A DNA stretch of 64,000 nt from Bacillus swezeyi (GTDB lineage: Bacteria; Bacillota; Bacilli; Bacillales; Bacillaceae), in contig NZ_MRBK01000004.1 of assembly GCF_001969815.1 (NCBI RefSeq), positions 248,001 through 312,000 on the forward strand, given 5' to 3'. How positions within the stretch are numbered: the first letter of the stretch is position 1; the number at the start of each line of letters is the position of its first letter. Under the pieces are notes generated by a model. That model was not told the DNA's origin and made no database searches. It saw only the letters and a program-made list of their open reading frames with translations. The position numbers were made by a program, and so were the translations under genes. Positions 8,433-17,636 of this stretch are shown in pieces.

Positions 8433-9524
8433 ATGACAAAACAAACCATCAGCGTACAGCTCAGTACAGCAAAAAAACAAAAGCCCAAGGCTGATCAGCT
8501 CGAATTCGGCCGCACATTCACCGACCACATGTTTATCATGGATTATTCGGCTGAAAGCGGCTGGCATGATCCGAGGATCATACCTTATCAGCCGATTGAA
8601 ATGGATCCGGCCGCCATGGTATACCACTACGGCCAATCTGTTTTTGAAGGCTTAAAAGCCTATCTATCAAATAAGGGAAAAGTTCTGTTATTCAGACCGG
8701 AAAAAAACGTTGAGCGGCTGAATAAGTCAAATGACCGCCTCTGCATTCCGCGGGTTGATCCCGATACCGTGCTGGAAGGGCTGAAACAGCTGCTTCAGAT
8801 CGACAAAGAATGGATTCCGACAGCAGAGGGAACCTCCCTTTATATTCGTCCATTTATTATTTCAACGGAGCCGTATCTCGGCGTCGCCCCGTCCAAGACC
8901 TATAAGTTGCTGATTATCTTATCGCCGGTCGGCTCTTACTATAAAGAAGGAATCCACCCTGTAAAAATTGCCGTTGAAAGCGAATTTGTCCGGGCTGTTG
9001 CTGGCGGTACGGGAAATGCAAAGACCGCCGGAAATTACGCCGCGAGTCTGAAGGCTCAGGAAGTGGCTGAAAGCAAAGGCTTTTCCCAAGTGTTATGGCT
9101 GGACGGAATCGAGAAGAAGTACATTGAAGAAGTCGGAAGCATGAACATCTTTTTCAAAATCAACGGCGAAATTGTCACTCCTGCGTTAAACGGAAGCATT
9201 TTGGAAGGCATTACGAGAAATTCTGTCATCTATCTTTTAAAACAATGGGGCCTCTCGGTTACTGAAAAGAGAATTTCCGTTGACGAACTGATTCAGGCTC
9301 ACAAAGTCGGCCAGCTTGAAGAAGCTTTTGGCACCGGAACGGCTGCCGTCATTTCTCCGGTCGGCGAGCTGATCTGGAAAGAGGAAAACTTTGTGATCAA
9401 CAATGGAAAAACCGGAGAGATTGCCAAAAAGCTCTATGACACGATTACAGGCATTCAAAAAGGCGCTCTGCCCGACTCATTCGGATGGACAGTTGAAGTC
9501 GATTCAGTCAGCCAGACCTGCTAA
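8433..9524 (+). CDS. ilvK: Branched-chain amino acid aminotransferase IlvK (YwaA)
   Basis: A 363-residue class IV PLP aminotransferase that interconverts leucine, isoleucine and valine with their 2-oxo acids. Recognisable blocks are [51 protein letters not shown] with the PLP lysine in the [10 protein letters not shown] segment, and [12 protein letters not shown]. The ATG at 8427 sits one base after GGGAGA, too close to use; the ATG at 8433 has correct spacing and gives the B. subtilis length. It lies directly after dlt, as in B. subtilis. Confidence 0.93.
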   Translation: MTKQTISVQLSTAKKQKPKADQLEFGRTFTDHMFIMDYSAESGWHDPRIIPYQPIEMDPAAMVYHYGQSVFEGLKAYLSNKGKVLLFRPEKNVERLNKSNDRLCIPRVDPDTVLEGLKQLLQIDKEWIPTAEGTSLYIRPFIISTEPYLGVAPSKTYKLLIILSPVGSYYKEGIHPVKIAVESEFVRAVAGGTGNAKTAGNYAASLKAQEVAESKGFSQVLWLDGIEKKYIEEVGSMNIFFKINGEIVTPALNGSILEGITRNSVIYLLKQWGLSVTEKRISVDELIQAHKVGQLEEAFGTGTAAVISPVGELIWKEENFVINNGKTGEIAKKLYDTITGIQKGALPDSFGWTVEVDSVSQTC

Positions 9525-9528
9525 AAGC

Positions 9529-9563
9529 GATTCAGCCCTCTTTTCATAAAAGGGGGCTGAATC
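9529..9563 (+). terminator. Hairpin after ilvK
   Basis: GATTCAGCCC with GGGCTGAATC, plus internal CTTTT/AAAAG pairing, starts four bases after the stop. No T run follows on the plus strand, so this may be a weak terminator or a 3'-protecting hairpin. Confidence 0.55.
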
Positions 9564-9623
9564 TCACACGCCGATATCCGGCTTCCCTCTATTTAAAATC
9601 TCCCCTCTGCTGTTAGACAAAAC

Positions 9624-9654
9624 AGATTCCATTTTATATCTTTTATGTTAAAAT
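9624..9654 (+). promoter_or_regulatory. Candidate promoter of the second MFS gene
   Basis: A TAAAAT -10 box at 9649-9654 with TTCCAT about 16 bp upstream. The transcript would begin near 9660 and its leader carries two tiny frames (MPKQ and MQHVK), each ending in AATAGAAAGGA. Confidence 0.4.
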
Positions 9655-9726
9655 TATCTATGCCAAAACAATAGAAAGGAACGATCCAACACCCCCATGC
9701 AACACGTAAAATAGAAAGGACTTTGA

Positions 9727-10998
9727 ATGATGGAAAAAACCACTGAACCACTAAGCGTCTGGGAGAAAAACTTCACATTTCTTTTCTTCTCCAGGCTCAT
9801 TAAAATTTCGGCCGACTGTTTCGCTTTCAACTCCATTTTATGGTTTTTGATTTTTGATGGAAAAGGCGCCATCGGCACTTCATTACTGCTTGCCGTCACT
9901 TTTCTTCCCGAAGCCTTTTTGGCGCCGGTGACAGGGCCGCTGGTGAAAAGAAGCGCTCTGAAATTCTGGATGTACTTTTCAGATTTGACGAGAGCAGCCG
10001 TTGTTCTTACTGTTCCAATATGTTATTTTAACGGCTTTTCACCGATGTGGTTTGTTTTGGGGCTCATGATTATCCATTCAGCAACGGGAGCCACATACAA
10101 TCCCGCTTCCATCACGCTGATTCCGCAAATCGTGAATGAAAGTCTGATTCAAAAGGCGAATGCGATCCTCCAGTCTTCCTCAGAAATCGTAAGGCTTGGT
10201 GCTGTTACACTGTGCGGAGTGCTTCTGACTTTTATCGGTCCTGCGACCACATTGATCATTTCATTCATTCTCTATATCATATCGGGTATCTTTGTTCTTT
10301 ACATCAAATATCAAACCGTTCAGAAGCAATCGGAGTCTCATACTTCAAAACAAAGAGGTACATATTTTGCAAGATTAAAAAGAGGATTTACAATTGTGAG
10401 AAACCACAAGATCTTATTTCCGCTGGCCATTTATTGTATATTTATGAATTTGGCAGCATCGCCATGGGAAGCGCTGTCTGCGGTTTATGTTGCAGAGGAT
10501 TTAAACGGGACGCCGTTCATCCATTCTTTGCTAAAGGCTACGACGGCTGGAGGGGCGTTTTTATTGGGTCTAATTCTTGCAAAAATAAAAATCAACAGAT
10601 ATGGACTGCTTTTTATTACGGCCGGTGTTCTTGAAGGGGCAGCCTATTTTATCACCGGATTGAATACCTTTTTACCGCTCGTCTTTCTCGCTGCCTTTGC
10701 CTTTGGAGCGGCGATCAGCTCGATCAATGTTCCAGAATTCACGATTATTCAAACATCTGTTGAAGGTGATGATCAGCCTCAAGTGTTTGCTGTCATTCAT
10801 ACGATCACAAACCTTTCACTTCCTTTAGGCGCGATCGTCTGCGGATATGCCGCACAGGTTCTCAGCGCAGGCAAAGTCATTGCGACCGGGGGGTTCATCG
10901 AGATTCTTGCAGGCATCGGCATTCTTCTGTTTACTCAGCTCGCCAAAGCTCAGCGATCAGATCTGCAAAAGGAAAAAGAGACAACCGCCAATATGTAA
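9727..10998 (+). CDS. MFS transporter, macrolide-efflux (MFS_3)-like
   Basis: A 423-residue MFS protein with about twelve helices. The N-terminal half (FTFLFFSRLIKISADCFAF, AVTFLPEAFLAPVTGPLVKR, NPASITLIPQIVNESLIQKA) and the second-half SSINVPEFTIIQTSV match the macrolide-efflux/MFS_3 branch in layout. It is likely a proton-coupled exporter, substrate unknown. The start follows GAAAGGACTTTGA. The leader has a duplicated AATAGAAAGGA ribosome-binding-like element. Confidence 0.75.
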   Translation: MMEKTTEPLSVWEKNFTFLFFSRLIKISADCFAFNSILWFLIFDGKGAIGTSLLLAVTFLPEAFLAPVTGPLVKRSALKFWMYFSDLTRAAVVLTVPICYFNGFSPMWFVLGLMIIHSATGATYNPASITLIPQIVNESLIQKANAILQSSSEIVRLGAVTLCGVLLTFIGPATTLIISFILYIISGIFVLYIKYQTVQKQSESHTSKQRGTYFARLKRGFTIVRNHKILFPLAIYCIFMNLAASPWEALSAVYVAEDLNGTPFIHSLLKATTAGGAFLLGLILAKIKINRYGLLFITAGVLEGAAYFITGLNTFLPLVFLAAFAFGAAISSINVPEFTIIQTSVEGDDQPQVFAVIHTITNLSLPLGAIVCGYAAQVLSAGKVIATGGFIEILAGIGILLFTQLAKAQRSDLQKEKETTANM

Positions 10999-11087
10999 GG
11001 TCATGGCACCCGAAAATCCCGGTTCATCTCCTTAAATAAGAGCTGCTGTCAAGGCTGCTACAGAATGGCGATGCGCTGGCCGCGGGC

Positions 11088-11143
11088 TTGCACGCTTTCC
11101 TCGTCAAGCGTGCAAAGGTTCCGGCGGGAGTAACCGGAACCTT
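11088..11143. terminator. Two abutting hairpins between convergent genes
   Basis: TTGCACGCTT/AAGCGTGCAA (11088-11115) and AAGGTTCCGG/CCGGAACCTT (11115-11143) lie back to back between the MFS gene and licH. The second begins 11 bases after the licH stop. T tracts are short, so termination is inferred from position. Confidence 0.6.
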
Positions 11144-11153
11144 GATCATCAAT

Positions 11154-12482
11154 CTATGCTTCTACCGATTTAAAAAACTGCGGAAGATGCTCTTGATGCG
11201 CTTCAAGCATTTCATCCAATATTTGTTTTGCGATTTTGTCAGACGGTACAAGCGGATTGATCGTCATCGCCACCAGCGCAGTATTGTAATCACCTGTCAC
11301 TGCCGCTTCGGCCGCGACACGCTCAAATGATTTAATCTGCTGGACAAGGCCTCTGACGGTGACAGGCAAGTCTCCGACCGCGATCGGCTTCGGCCCGTTC
11401 TTCGTCATGACACAGTTGACTTCCACTGCTGAATCATCAGGAATGCTTGCTATCGCACCGTTGTTCATCGTATTGACGGGCTGAATATCGTGCTTGTCAT
11501 TATATATTGAGCTGATTAAATTGCAGGCTGCATCACTGTAGTACGCGCCTCCCCGTTTTTCAAGCTGAGGCGGTTTAATAGCCAATTCTCGATCTTTATA
11601 TAGTTCAAACAATTCTTTTTCCACTTGCTGAACGACTTCTGCACGCGTTCCCTCTGTTTTAGAAGCCTCTAATTCATGCTCAAGCATTTCCTGCGTTTTA
11701 TAATAGTAGCGGTGGTATCCGCATGGTATCAGGTCAAGCCCTCGGATAAAGTCAGGCTCCCACGACTCTCCGGAAATATTTTTCATGGTCATTGCATTTG
11801 CCGGATCAGCCATCGCTTCGATCACCTTTTCCTTAACGCTGATCCCGTCCAGGAAGACATCGAGGCCGAACACCATATGATTCAAACCGGCAAATTGGAT
11901 TTCGATGCGGCTTTCGTCAACATCAAGCGCTTTCGCGACCCCCATTTTCATGCCGATCGGAACATTGCAGAGGCCCACGACTTTTTTCAGGTTTGAGTAG
12001 CGGAGGAGCGCCTCTGTCACCATGCCCGCCGGGTTGGTAAAGTTGACAAGCCACGCGTCAGGACACAGCTCTTCTATATCTTTCGCAATATCAAGGATGA
12101 CCGGGATTGTGCGAAGCCCTTTAAAAAGGCCGCCGGGTCCATTTGTTTCCTGGCCGATGACACCGTATTTTAAAGGAATTCTTTCATCCTTTGCTCTCGC
12201 TTCCAACAAACCGACGCGGAATTGAGTCGTAACAAAGTCAGCGTCTTTTAAAGCTTCTCTGCGATCCAGCGTCAGATGGACATCCATCGGGACGCCCGCT
12301 TTTTCCACCATGCGTTTTGCCAGCGTGCCGACGATATTGAGCTTTTCTTCCCCTTCCGGTATATCTACGAGCCAAAGTTCGCTTACAGGGAGCTCATCAT
12401 GCCTTTTAATCAATCCTTCAACGAGCTCCGGCGTATAGCTTGATCCCCCGCCAATTGTTACGATTTTCAAACCTTTCTTCAT
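11154..12482 (-). CDS. licH: 6-phospho-beta-glucosidase LicH (GH4)
   Basis: 442 residues, the length of B. subtilis LicH. A glycoside hydrolase family 4 enzyme that needs NAD+ and a divalent metal and splits phosphorylated cellobiose/lichenan oligomers in the cytoplasm. The NAD-binding GGGSSYTPELVEG is at the N-terminus, followed by NFTNPAGMVTEALLRY, the metal-ligand cysteine in VVGLCNVPIG and histidine in FAGLNHMVFGLD. The ATG at 12482 is chosen; a TTG just before it would add one residue. GGAGGTG precedes it inside licA, whose TGA overlaps the start. Last gene of licBCAH. Confidence 0.93.
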   Translation of the reverse strand: MKKGLKIVTIGGGSSYTPELVEGLIKRHDELPVSELWLVDIPEGEEKLNIVGTLAKRMVEKAGVPMDVHLTLDRREALKDADFVTTQFRVGLLEARAKDERIPLKYGVIGQETNGPGGLFKGLRTIPVILDIAKDIEELCPDAWLVNFTNPAGMVTEALLRYSNLKKVVGLCNVPIGMKMGVAKALDVDESRIEIQFAGLNHMVFGLDVFLDGISVKEKVIEAMADPANAMTMKNISGESWEPDFIRGLDLIPCGYHRYYYKTQEMLEHELEASKTEGTRAEVVQQVEKELFELYKDRELAIKPPQLEKRGGAYYSDAACNLISSIYNDKHDIQPVNTMNNGAIASIPDDSAVEVNCVMTKNGPKPIAVGDLPVTVRGLVQQIKSFERVAAEAAVTGDYNTALVAMTINPLVPSDKIAKQILDEMLEAHQEHLPQFFKSVEA

Positions 12483-12811
12483 CAATTGACACCTCCGTGA
12501 ACATTTATTCTTTCATACAGCTCCACAATTTCCGCAGCCAAATCTTTCATTGTCATCGCATTCATCAAGTGATCTTGAGCATGGACCATTAATAATGAAG
12601 GCTCAGTTTTTGCTCCCTTCGCTTCATTTTGAATAAGTGCTGTCTGACAGTGATGAGCTTTAATCAATTCCTCGTCAGCTGCACGAATCTTTTCTTTCGC
12701 TTGGGAAAAATCACCCTTTTTCGCTTCAGCAATGGCTTCCATACAAAAGCTTCTGCCGTTTCCTCCGTGAAGGATGATTTGAAAAATCGTTTGTTCTAAT
12801 TCCTTAGACAT
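12482..12811 (-). CDS. licA: Lichenan-specific PTS enzyme IIA LicA
   Basis: A 109-residue IIA protein of the lactose/cellobiose class. It takes phosphate from HPr and passes it to LicB; the expected phosphohistidine lies in [19 protein letters not shown] second conserved block is [14 protein letters not shown]. Small, helical and cytosolic. It sits 15 bases after licC and overlaps licH. Confidence 0.92.
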   Translation of the reverse strand: MSKELEQTIFQIILHGGNGRSFCMEAIAEAKKGDFSQAKEKIRAADEELIKAHHCQTALIQNEAKGAKTEPSLLMVHAQDHLMNAMTMKDLAAEIVELYERINVHGGVN

Positions 12812-12826
12812 CTCCTCACCCCTTTT

Positions 12827-14179
12827 CTATACACTGATCTGCTGCTCCTCATTTGCGGACGCCCCGGCTTCCAGCTCGCTTTCTTCCTTGAGCTTTTGCT
12901 TATCCCACATTCTAAAGAATGGATAATATACGATGAACGAGATGAACAAGTTGATTAGCTGCATGACCGCTCCTGAGATTTTTCCGCCTGTTGCCAAATA
13001 TCCCGAGAAGCCCGGCGGCATTGTCCACGGAACAGCGATGCCGGCCGGTTTTGCGACAAGGCCAGTGCTCATTCCGATATAGGTAGCCGTGATCATTAAG
13101 AGCGGTGATACGATGAATGGAATTAAAAGCATCGGGTTCATGACGATCGGCATACCGAAGATAATCGGTTCATTAATATTAAAAATAGCCGGACCGATTG
13201 CCAGTTTCCCTAACTGCTTCATTTGCTTGCTTCGCGCTCTGAAGAACATCGTGATGACTAATGCCAAGGTAGCGCCGCTTCCGCCGATATTGATCCAAAT
13301 TTCGAAAAACTGGGTTGTGAAAATGTTTGGCAGAACTTCACCGGCTTGTAAAGCAAGGCGGTTTTCATCCATTGCCCCATACCAGATTGGGGACATGACG
13401 CCGCCGACAATGTTTGCTCCGTGCAGCCCGCATGACCACAGCAGCATTTTGACGGTCTCTGCCACAAGGCTTCCGCCGAGGCTGCCACCAAGTATGGAGA
13501 GCGGCGTGCCCAAAAGGACATTTACAACATTATGCAGACTTTCAAACGGCGTCATTTCAATGATGAGACGGGCAACCCAGATCAATCCAATCACCGCGAA
13601 ACCCGGAATCAGGGCGATAAATGATTTGCTGACAGCCGGCGGCACGCCATCAGGCATTTTGACGACAATGTCTTTTTGAACAATCCAGCGGTAAATTTCT
13701 GTCGATAGCATAGCAATCAGCATTCCGACAAACAGGCCTTTGCTTCCCATTAAAGAAATCGGAATTCCGCCTGTTACTAAAATCTCCTCAGCGGAACCTT
13801 GAGGTGTAAAGGGAATCTGATAAGGCGTGGCGAGCAGGAAAGCCGCTACGGCAATCGCTCCTGATGACAAAGGATCAATATCATATTTTTCGGCAAGGCG
13901 GTATGCGATCCCGAAAGTTGCGATAAGCGCCATAATATCAAAGCTGACGCCTACAGGGTAGCTTAATTTCTCTGCCCACTGATCTCCGAAGATTCCCGCC
14001 ATGAACTCCGAGTATCCAGGGATCGGCAAGTTGGCTAAAATAAGAAACAGCGAGCCGATGATGATAAGCGGCATGGTAAGAATAATTCCATCTCTGAGAG
14101 CCTGCAGATGGCGCTGGGCGGCGATCCTGCCGGCAATCGGCATGACCTTCCCCTCTAAAAACGCATTAAACTTATTCAC
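12827..14179 (-). CDS. licC: Lichenan/cellobiose PTS permease IIC LicC
   Basis: A 450-residue PTS membrane subunit that binds and moves oligo-beta-glucosides. It has about ten membrane spans, the GLHGANIVGGVMSPIW segment, FNINEPIIFGMPIVMNPMLL (the IIC substrate-site signature around NEP) and WTMPPGFSGYLATGG. The start follows a GGAGGC site. Spaced 14 bases after licB. Confidence 0.94.
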   Translation of the reverse strand: MNKFNAFLEGKVMPIAGRIAAQRHLQALRDGIILTMPLIIIGSLFLILANLPIPGYSEFMAGIFGDQWAEKLSYPVGVSFDIMALIATFGIAYRLAEKYDIDPLSSGAIAVAAFLLATPYQIPFTPQGSAEEILVTGGIPISLMGSKGLFVGMLIAMLSTEIYRWIVQKDIVVKMPDGVPPAVSKSFIALIPGFAVIGLIWVARLIIEMTPFESLHNVVNVLLGTPLSILGGSLGGSLVAETVKMLLWSCGLHGANIVGGVMSPIWYGAMDENRLALQAGEVLPNIFTTQFFEIWINIGGSGATLALVITMFFRARSKQMKQLGKLAIGPAIFNINEPIIFGMPIVMNPMLLIPFIVSPLLMITATYIGMSTGLVAKPAGIAVPWTMPPGFSGYLATGGKISGAVMQLINLFISFIVYYPFFRMWDKQKLKEESELEAGASANEEQQISV

Positions 14180-14193
14180 ATGTTCCGCCTCCT

Positions 14194-14499
14194 TTAAGAG
14201 CCGGTAAGCTGTTCAGCGGATTTTAGCACTTCCGCTCCATTACATGTTCCGTAATGGACCGTGTTGATGACATCGACAGGCACTCCTTTTGATTCTCCTA
14301 ATGTCTTTAACTGCGGAAGCATGTACCGGACCTGCGGGCCGAGCAGCAATACATCCGCTTTATCAATATGATTCTGGACTTCTCCTCCCGAAACAGCCCA
14401 AATTTTATAATCTTTCCCTTGCTCCTCTGCGCTTTTTTCCATTTTCGTAACAAGTAAACTAGTTGACATACCTGCTGCACAAGCTAATAAGATGTTCAT
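14194..14499 (-). CDS. licB: Lichenan PTS enzyme IIB LicB
   Basis: A 101-residue IIB protein. Cys7 in [17 protein letters not shown] is the phosphorylated cysteine in the lactose/cellobiose family P-loop. It hands phosphate from LicA to the sugar bound by LicC. First gene of licBCAH; AAGGGGGAC lies before the ATG. Confidence 0.94.
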   Translation of the reverse strand: MNILLACAAGMSTSLLVTKMEKSAEEQGKDYKIWAVSGGEVQNHIDKADVLLLGPQVRYMLPQLKTLGESKGVPVDVINTVHYGTCNGAEVLKSAEQLTGS

Positions 14500-14559
14500 T
14501 TTTTATATGTCCCCCTTTTACGTATAAGTTCTATTCCGTGTTACAATTCCATCATATTA

Positions 14560-14573
14560 TGAAACCGCTTTCA
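14560..14573 (-). promoter_or_regulatory. Perfect cre (CcpA) site upstream of licB
   Basis: TGAAACCGCTTTCA fits every position of TGWAANCGNTNWCA and is palindromic except at the centre. It lies 61 bp upstream of licB, where CcpA would repress the operon in the presence of preferred sugars. Confidence 0.88.
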
Positions 14574-14587
14574 TATTAACTTAATGA

Positions 14588-14609
14588 TTTTCCTCTTCTC
14601 TGAGGAAAA
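14588..14609 (-). terminator. Hairpin downstream of licR
   Basis: TTTTCCTC and GAGGAAAA pair around a six-base loop, 18 bases after the licR stop. The T tract is short, so it may be a leaky terminator separating licR from licB. Confidence 0.45.
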
Positions 14610-14626
14610 AAGACAAGGGAACATTT

Positions 14627-16573
14627 TTATCCAAAAAATGAATGATTCGGGCTGTTTTTTCTAAAAACGGACATGAACGCCTCATACGTTTTACATTTTA
14701 AAAGCTCCCTGACCATCGACTGATCATCTAAAACATTGCCCAATAATTTGTACATTCCCTGCAGGTTTGAGGTATTATCCTTTTCAACGCAGAGCAGGCA
14801 AATGAATTGAACCCTTTTATCCTCCCACTCTATCGGTTTTTGCAGCGTGCATATAGCCCAAAATGTTACATCTGTGTGCGGTGACATGGGATGGGGAATG
14901 GCAACAAGATTGCCAAAACAAGTCGGTGCGACGGACTCCCTTTCAAAAACGGAGTCTTCAAGCCCAGCCTCTGCAAGGCCAAGCTGTGATATCTTTCCGC
15001 ATAAAAAACGGAGAACTTCATCTCTGGATTGAAAGCTTTTTTGCAAAAAAACGAGCTGTTTCCTCGTATATTTTGCAGCGAGTTCTTGTTCTGCTGCAAG
15101 GATATGTTTTATTTTCGCTAAATCCGTTCCTCCCAATATTGCATTTACTTTAATTACCGGAATCGGAAGCTCCTCAGGCAAAGGGATTGTACTAATGACA
15201 AAATCGAGGGCGTGAAGCGAGATTTGGTTGAGCTTGTAGTAGTCAACCGTTCCAAGGATTTCAAGTTTCGACCCGAATTTTGCTCTCAGTCTGTCCTGAA
15301 GCAGCATGGCGCTGCCTGCTCCTGAAGCACAGACAATCATGCAGCGTTTTGAAGGAATGCTCATTTTTCTTCTTTCCATCGCCGCGCCGATATGCAAAGC
15401 GAGATAGCCGACTTCACTTTCCTGAATGTCAAACCCCGTCTCTTTTTTGATCACTGCACCGGCTTGGATTCCGGCTTCAAATGCCAGCGGATAGTTGGCT
15501 TTTATCGCATCAAGCATCGGATTTCTGATGTTCATGCCATATTTGCAGCGATTCAAAGCAGGTTTTAAGTGAAGGCTGAGACCGATTTTTAATTCTTTAT
15601 CGTTTTTGATGCCGAGCGTGAATTTCCGTTCAATTGTGTCCATGATCAATTGTGTCAGCCGCTCGGTCTCTTCATCAATGAAGTTTTCCATTTTATCGCC
15701 GTTGATCTCGGCCATGGCCGTCCTCTTGGCTCCGAGTAAATGAATGGCAATATAAGCCGTCTCTTTTTCCGGAAATGCCACTTTCAATTTTTCTTCAAGC
15801 GTACGGACAATCTCGCGTGCTACTTCATATTCTTTATGATTCATAATGTCTTTTACATCTTCGGAATAAAGCGAGACATGCTTTCCCTTGCGAATTCGCC
15901 TGCAGGCAATGGAGATGTGGATCAAGAGATTGTTTAAGCCGATGTCAGAAAGAGAGATCTGATCTTCGCTTATTCTGTCTAAAATCGTCTGACGGATCAA
16001 ACCCAGTTCTTCTTTCGGAAGAATGGAAATGCGGGTGTTCATAATATCGACATCCGTTTCCCGCTTTGGGAAAATATGCTCAGCCATACAATAGCGCAGC
16101 TTCATTTCATCTCCCTTCAGCTTAAAGCCGTAATTCGGTTTGATCTCTAACTCAATTCCATAAGGTTTCAGCCTTTTCCGTACGTCTCTCATATCGTTTT
16201 GAACCGTCGACTTGCTGATGAACATTTCGTCCGCCAAATCTTCCAGTTTGAGATACTCATCTGTCAGCAGCAGTCTTTTTAACAAATAGAGAATCCGCTC
16301 ATCCGGAAAAACCGGATTTGAAAACTCATCTTGAAATGTATTTTGCAAAAGCTGGCGAAAGAGGCGGTCGTTCTGTATGGAGAGCTGATAGCCGGTTCCT
16401 CTGATCGATTGAACGGCTGCTCCGTTTTTAGAGAGGAGGTGGTCTAATTCTTTTACATCTGATCTGATCGTTCTGGAGGTCACATTTAATCCATTAGCCA
16501 AATAAGTGCTTGTCAATGGTGTTTCTGCTGTCATCAATTCGCCGAGAATAAGCTTTAGCCGAGCATTGAGCAT
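14627..16573 (-). CDS. licR: LicR, PRD-containing activator of the lic operon
   Basis: A 648-residue multidomain PTS-controlled activator. Order: two N-terminal helix-turn-helix domains (TSTYLANGLNVTSRTIRSDV; LEDLADEMFISKSTVQNDM), two PTS regulation domains with histidines (about residues 190-400; YIAIHLLGAKR and YLALHIGAAMERR), a IIB-like domain (CMIVCASGAGSAMLLQ) and a C-terminal IIA-like domain (VAIPHPMSPHTDVTF). Phosphorylation by HPr and LicA/LicB links activity to lichenan supply. The ATG at 16573 follows GGAGGACCATCT; an upstream in-frame start lacks such a site. Confidence 0.93.
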   Translation of the reverse strand: MLNARLKLILGELMTAETPLTSTYLANGLNVTSRTIRSDVKELDHLLSKNGAAVQSIRGTGYQLSIQNDRLFRQLLQNTFQDEFSNPVFPDERILYLLKRLLLTDEYLKLEDLADEMFISKSTVQNDMRDVRKRLKPYGIELEIKPNYGFKLKGDEMKLRYCMAEHIFPKRETDVDIMNTRISILPKEELGLIRQTILDRISEDQISLSDIGLNNLLIHISIACRRIRKGKHVSLYSEDVKDIMNHKEYEVAREIVRTLEEKLKVAFPEKETAYIAIHLLGAKRTAMAEINGDKMENFIDEETERLTQLIMDTIERKFTLGIKNDKELKIGLSLHLKPALNRCKYGMNIRNPMLDAIKANYPLAFEAGIQAGAVIKKETGFDIQESEVGYLALHIGAAMERRKMSIPSKRCMIVCASGAGSAMLLQDRLRAKFGSKLEILGTVDYYKLNQISLHALDFVISTIPLPEELPIPVIKVNAILGGTDLAKIKHILAAEQELAAKYTRKQLVFLQKSFQSRDEVLRFLCGKISQLGLAEAGLEDSVFERESVAPTCFGNLVAIPHPMSPHTDVTFWAICTLQKPIEWEDKRVQFICLLCVEKDNTSNLQGMYKLLGNVLDDQSMVRELLKCKTYEAFMSVFRKNSPNHSFFG

Positions 16574-16731
16574 AGATGGTCCTCCCTCTTTAGTCACTTG
16601 AATCGAGAACACACAGGCAGCGTCTTTTTTCTCCTGCTTTCAATATATTCAATGATTATGTGAAGATCCTCTCATAGATTAAGTAAATTCTATTATGATT
16701 GCGTTTTCAAGTCAATTTGTCCATTCACATA

Positions 16732-16756
16732 TAAAAACAGCCGGTCAGCCGGCTGT
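16732..16756 (-). terminator. Terminator of yxzF overlapping its stop codon
   Basis: ACAGCCGG and CCGGCTGT pair around a four-base loop that contains the yxzF stop codon, followed on the minus strand by TTTTTA. Confidence 0.8.
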
Positions 16757-16852
16757 CGGTTGTTTTTTCTCTCTTCGGTTTTTGACGATTTTTCTTGCAA
16801 TCGGATAGATGACAGGCGTCCATTTGACGACATTTTTAAACATCTTCTTCAT
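16745..16852 (-). CDS. yxzF: Small basic protein YxzF-like
   Basis: A 35-residue protein with N-terminus [20 protein letters not shown] and a strongly basic tail ([11 protein letters not shown]). The start follows GGGAGGGAGTCAAGCC. In B. subtilis a comparably small unknown gene, yxzF, lies between licR and yxlJ, which is the basis of the symbol. Amphipathic/basic character suggests nucleic-acid or membrane-surface contact, but nothing is known. Its stop codon falls in the loop of the terminator hairpin. Confidence 0.65.
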   Translation of the reverse strand: MKKMFKNVVKWTPVIYPIARKIVKNRREKKQPTAG

Positions 16853-16916
16853 GGCTTGACTCCCTCCCGTTTTTTATCACCTTTACCCTGATGATCAGAA
16901 GTCAAACATGTCTATC

Positions 16917-17507
16917 CTATCGTGAAACATAGCGATTTCCTTTAATCCAAAACCGCCATGGATACTCCCGGGCTTCCCCCGAATTCTCAATTCCGATGCG
17001 CGGACCGCATGAAATGTCTTTTGGGGAATACCCTTTTGCAATGTAAAGCGGGGGCTCTGCCAGCGGCCTTCCGTAATCATCCATCGTGATGGAAAGCGCC
17101 TTCGTCAGTTTCCCCGGACCGTTTGTCCAATCACGCGGTTTTTTTCCGCTCCGCCTTTTCTCCATCAGCAAAAGTCCTTCATGCGGTTCAACCGCCCTGA
17201 TGAGAACGGCTTCAGGTTCGTCAGCTCCAGCGCTCACAACATTGATCAAGGTGTGGGTATGCATTGTGTACGTATACACAACGCCGGCTTCTTTGTACAT
17301 GACGTCTGTCCGTTTTGTCCGGCGGTTTCCATAGCTGTGGGCAGCCCTGTCTTCAGGGCCTTTATAAGCCTCAGTTTCGACAATATACCCTGAAGCCAGC
17401 CCTTCCTTCGTTTCTTTGACCAGAAGACAGCCTAAAAGAGATTGTGCAAGTTCAATTGTCGGTTTGCGGTAAAAATCAAGCGGGAGGGGCTCGTGAGTGA
17501 TATTCAT
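16917..17507 (-). CDS. yxlJ: 3-methyladenine DNA glycosylase (Mpg/AAG family) YxlJ
   Basis: A 196-residue monofunctional DNA glycosylase that removes alkylated purines and deaminated adenine (hypoxanthine) in base excision repair. Family blocks: LAQSLLGCLLVKE, GYIVETEAYKGPEDRAAHSY (catalytic Glu in VETEAY), TDVMYKEAGVVYTYTMH, LIRAVEP and GPGKLTKALSI. The start is preceded by AAAGGAGGC. Cytosolic. Confidence 0.92.
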   Translation of the reverse strand: MNITHEPLPLDFYRKPTIELAQSLLGCLLVKETKEGLASGYIVETEAYKGPEDRAAHSYGNRRTKRTDVMYKEAGVVYTYTMHTHTLINVVSAGADEPEAVLIRAVEPHEGLLLMEKRRSGKKPRDWTNGPGKLTKALSITMDDYGRPLAEPPLYIAKGYSPKDISCGPRIGIENSGEAREYPWRFWIKGNRYVSR

Positions 17508-17636
17508 TTTTAACAGCCTCCTTTTGGCTTAAGTGAGCAGCCGCATATTGATTATGATAAATTTTAACATTTCTTATTAAGTCTATGCCAGAACCAGGAG
17601 GCTTCCACTCACGATTTGAATACTATACTCAATAGG

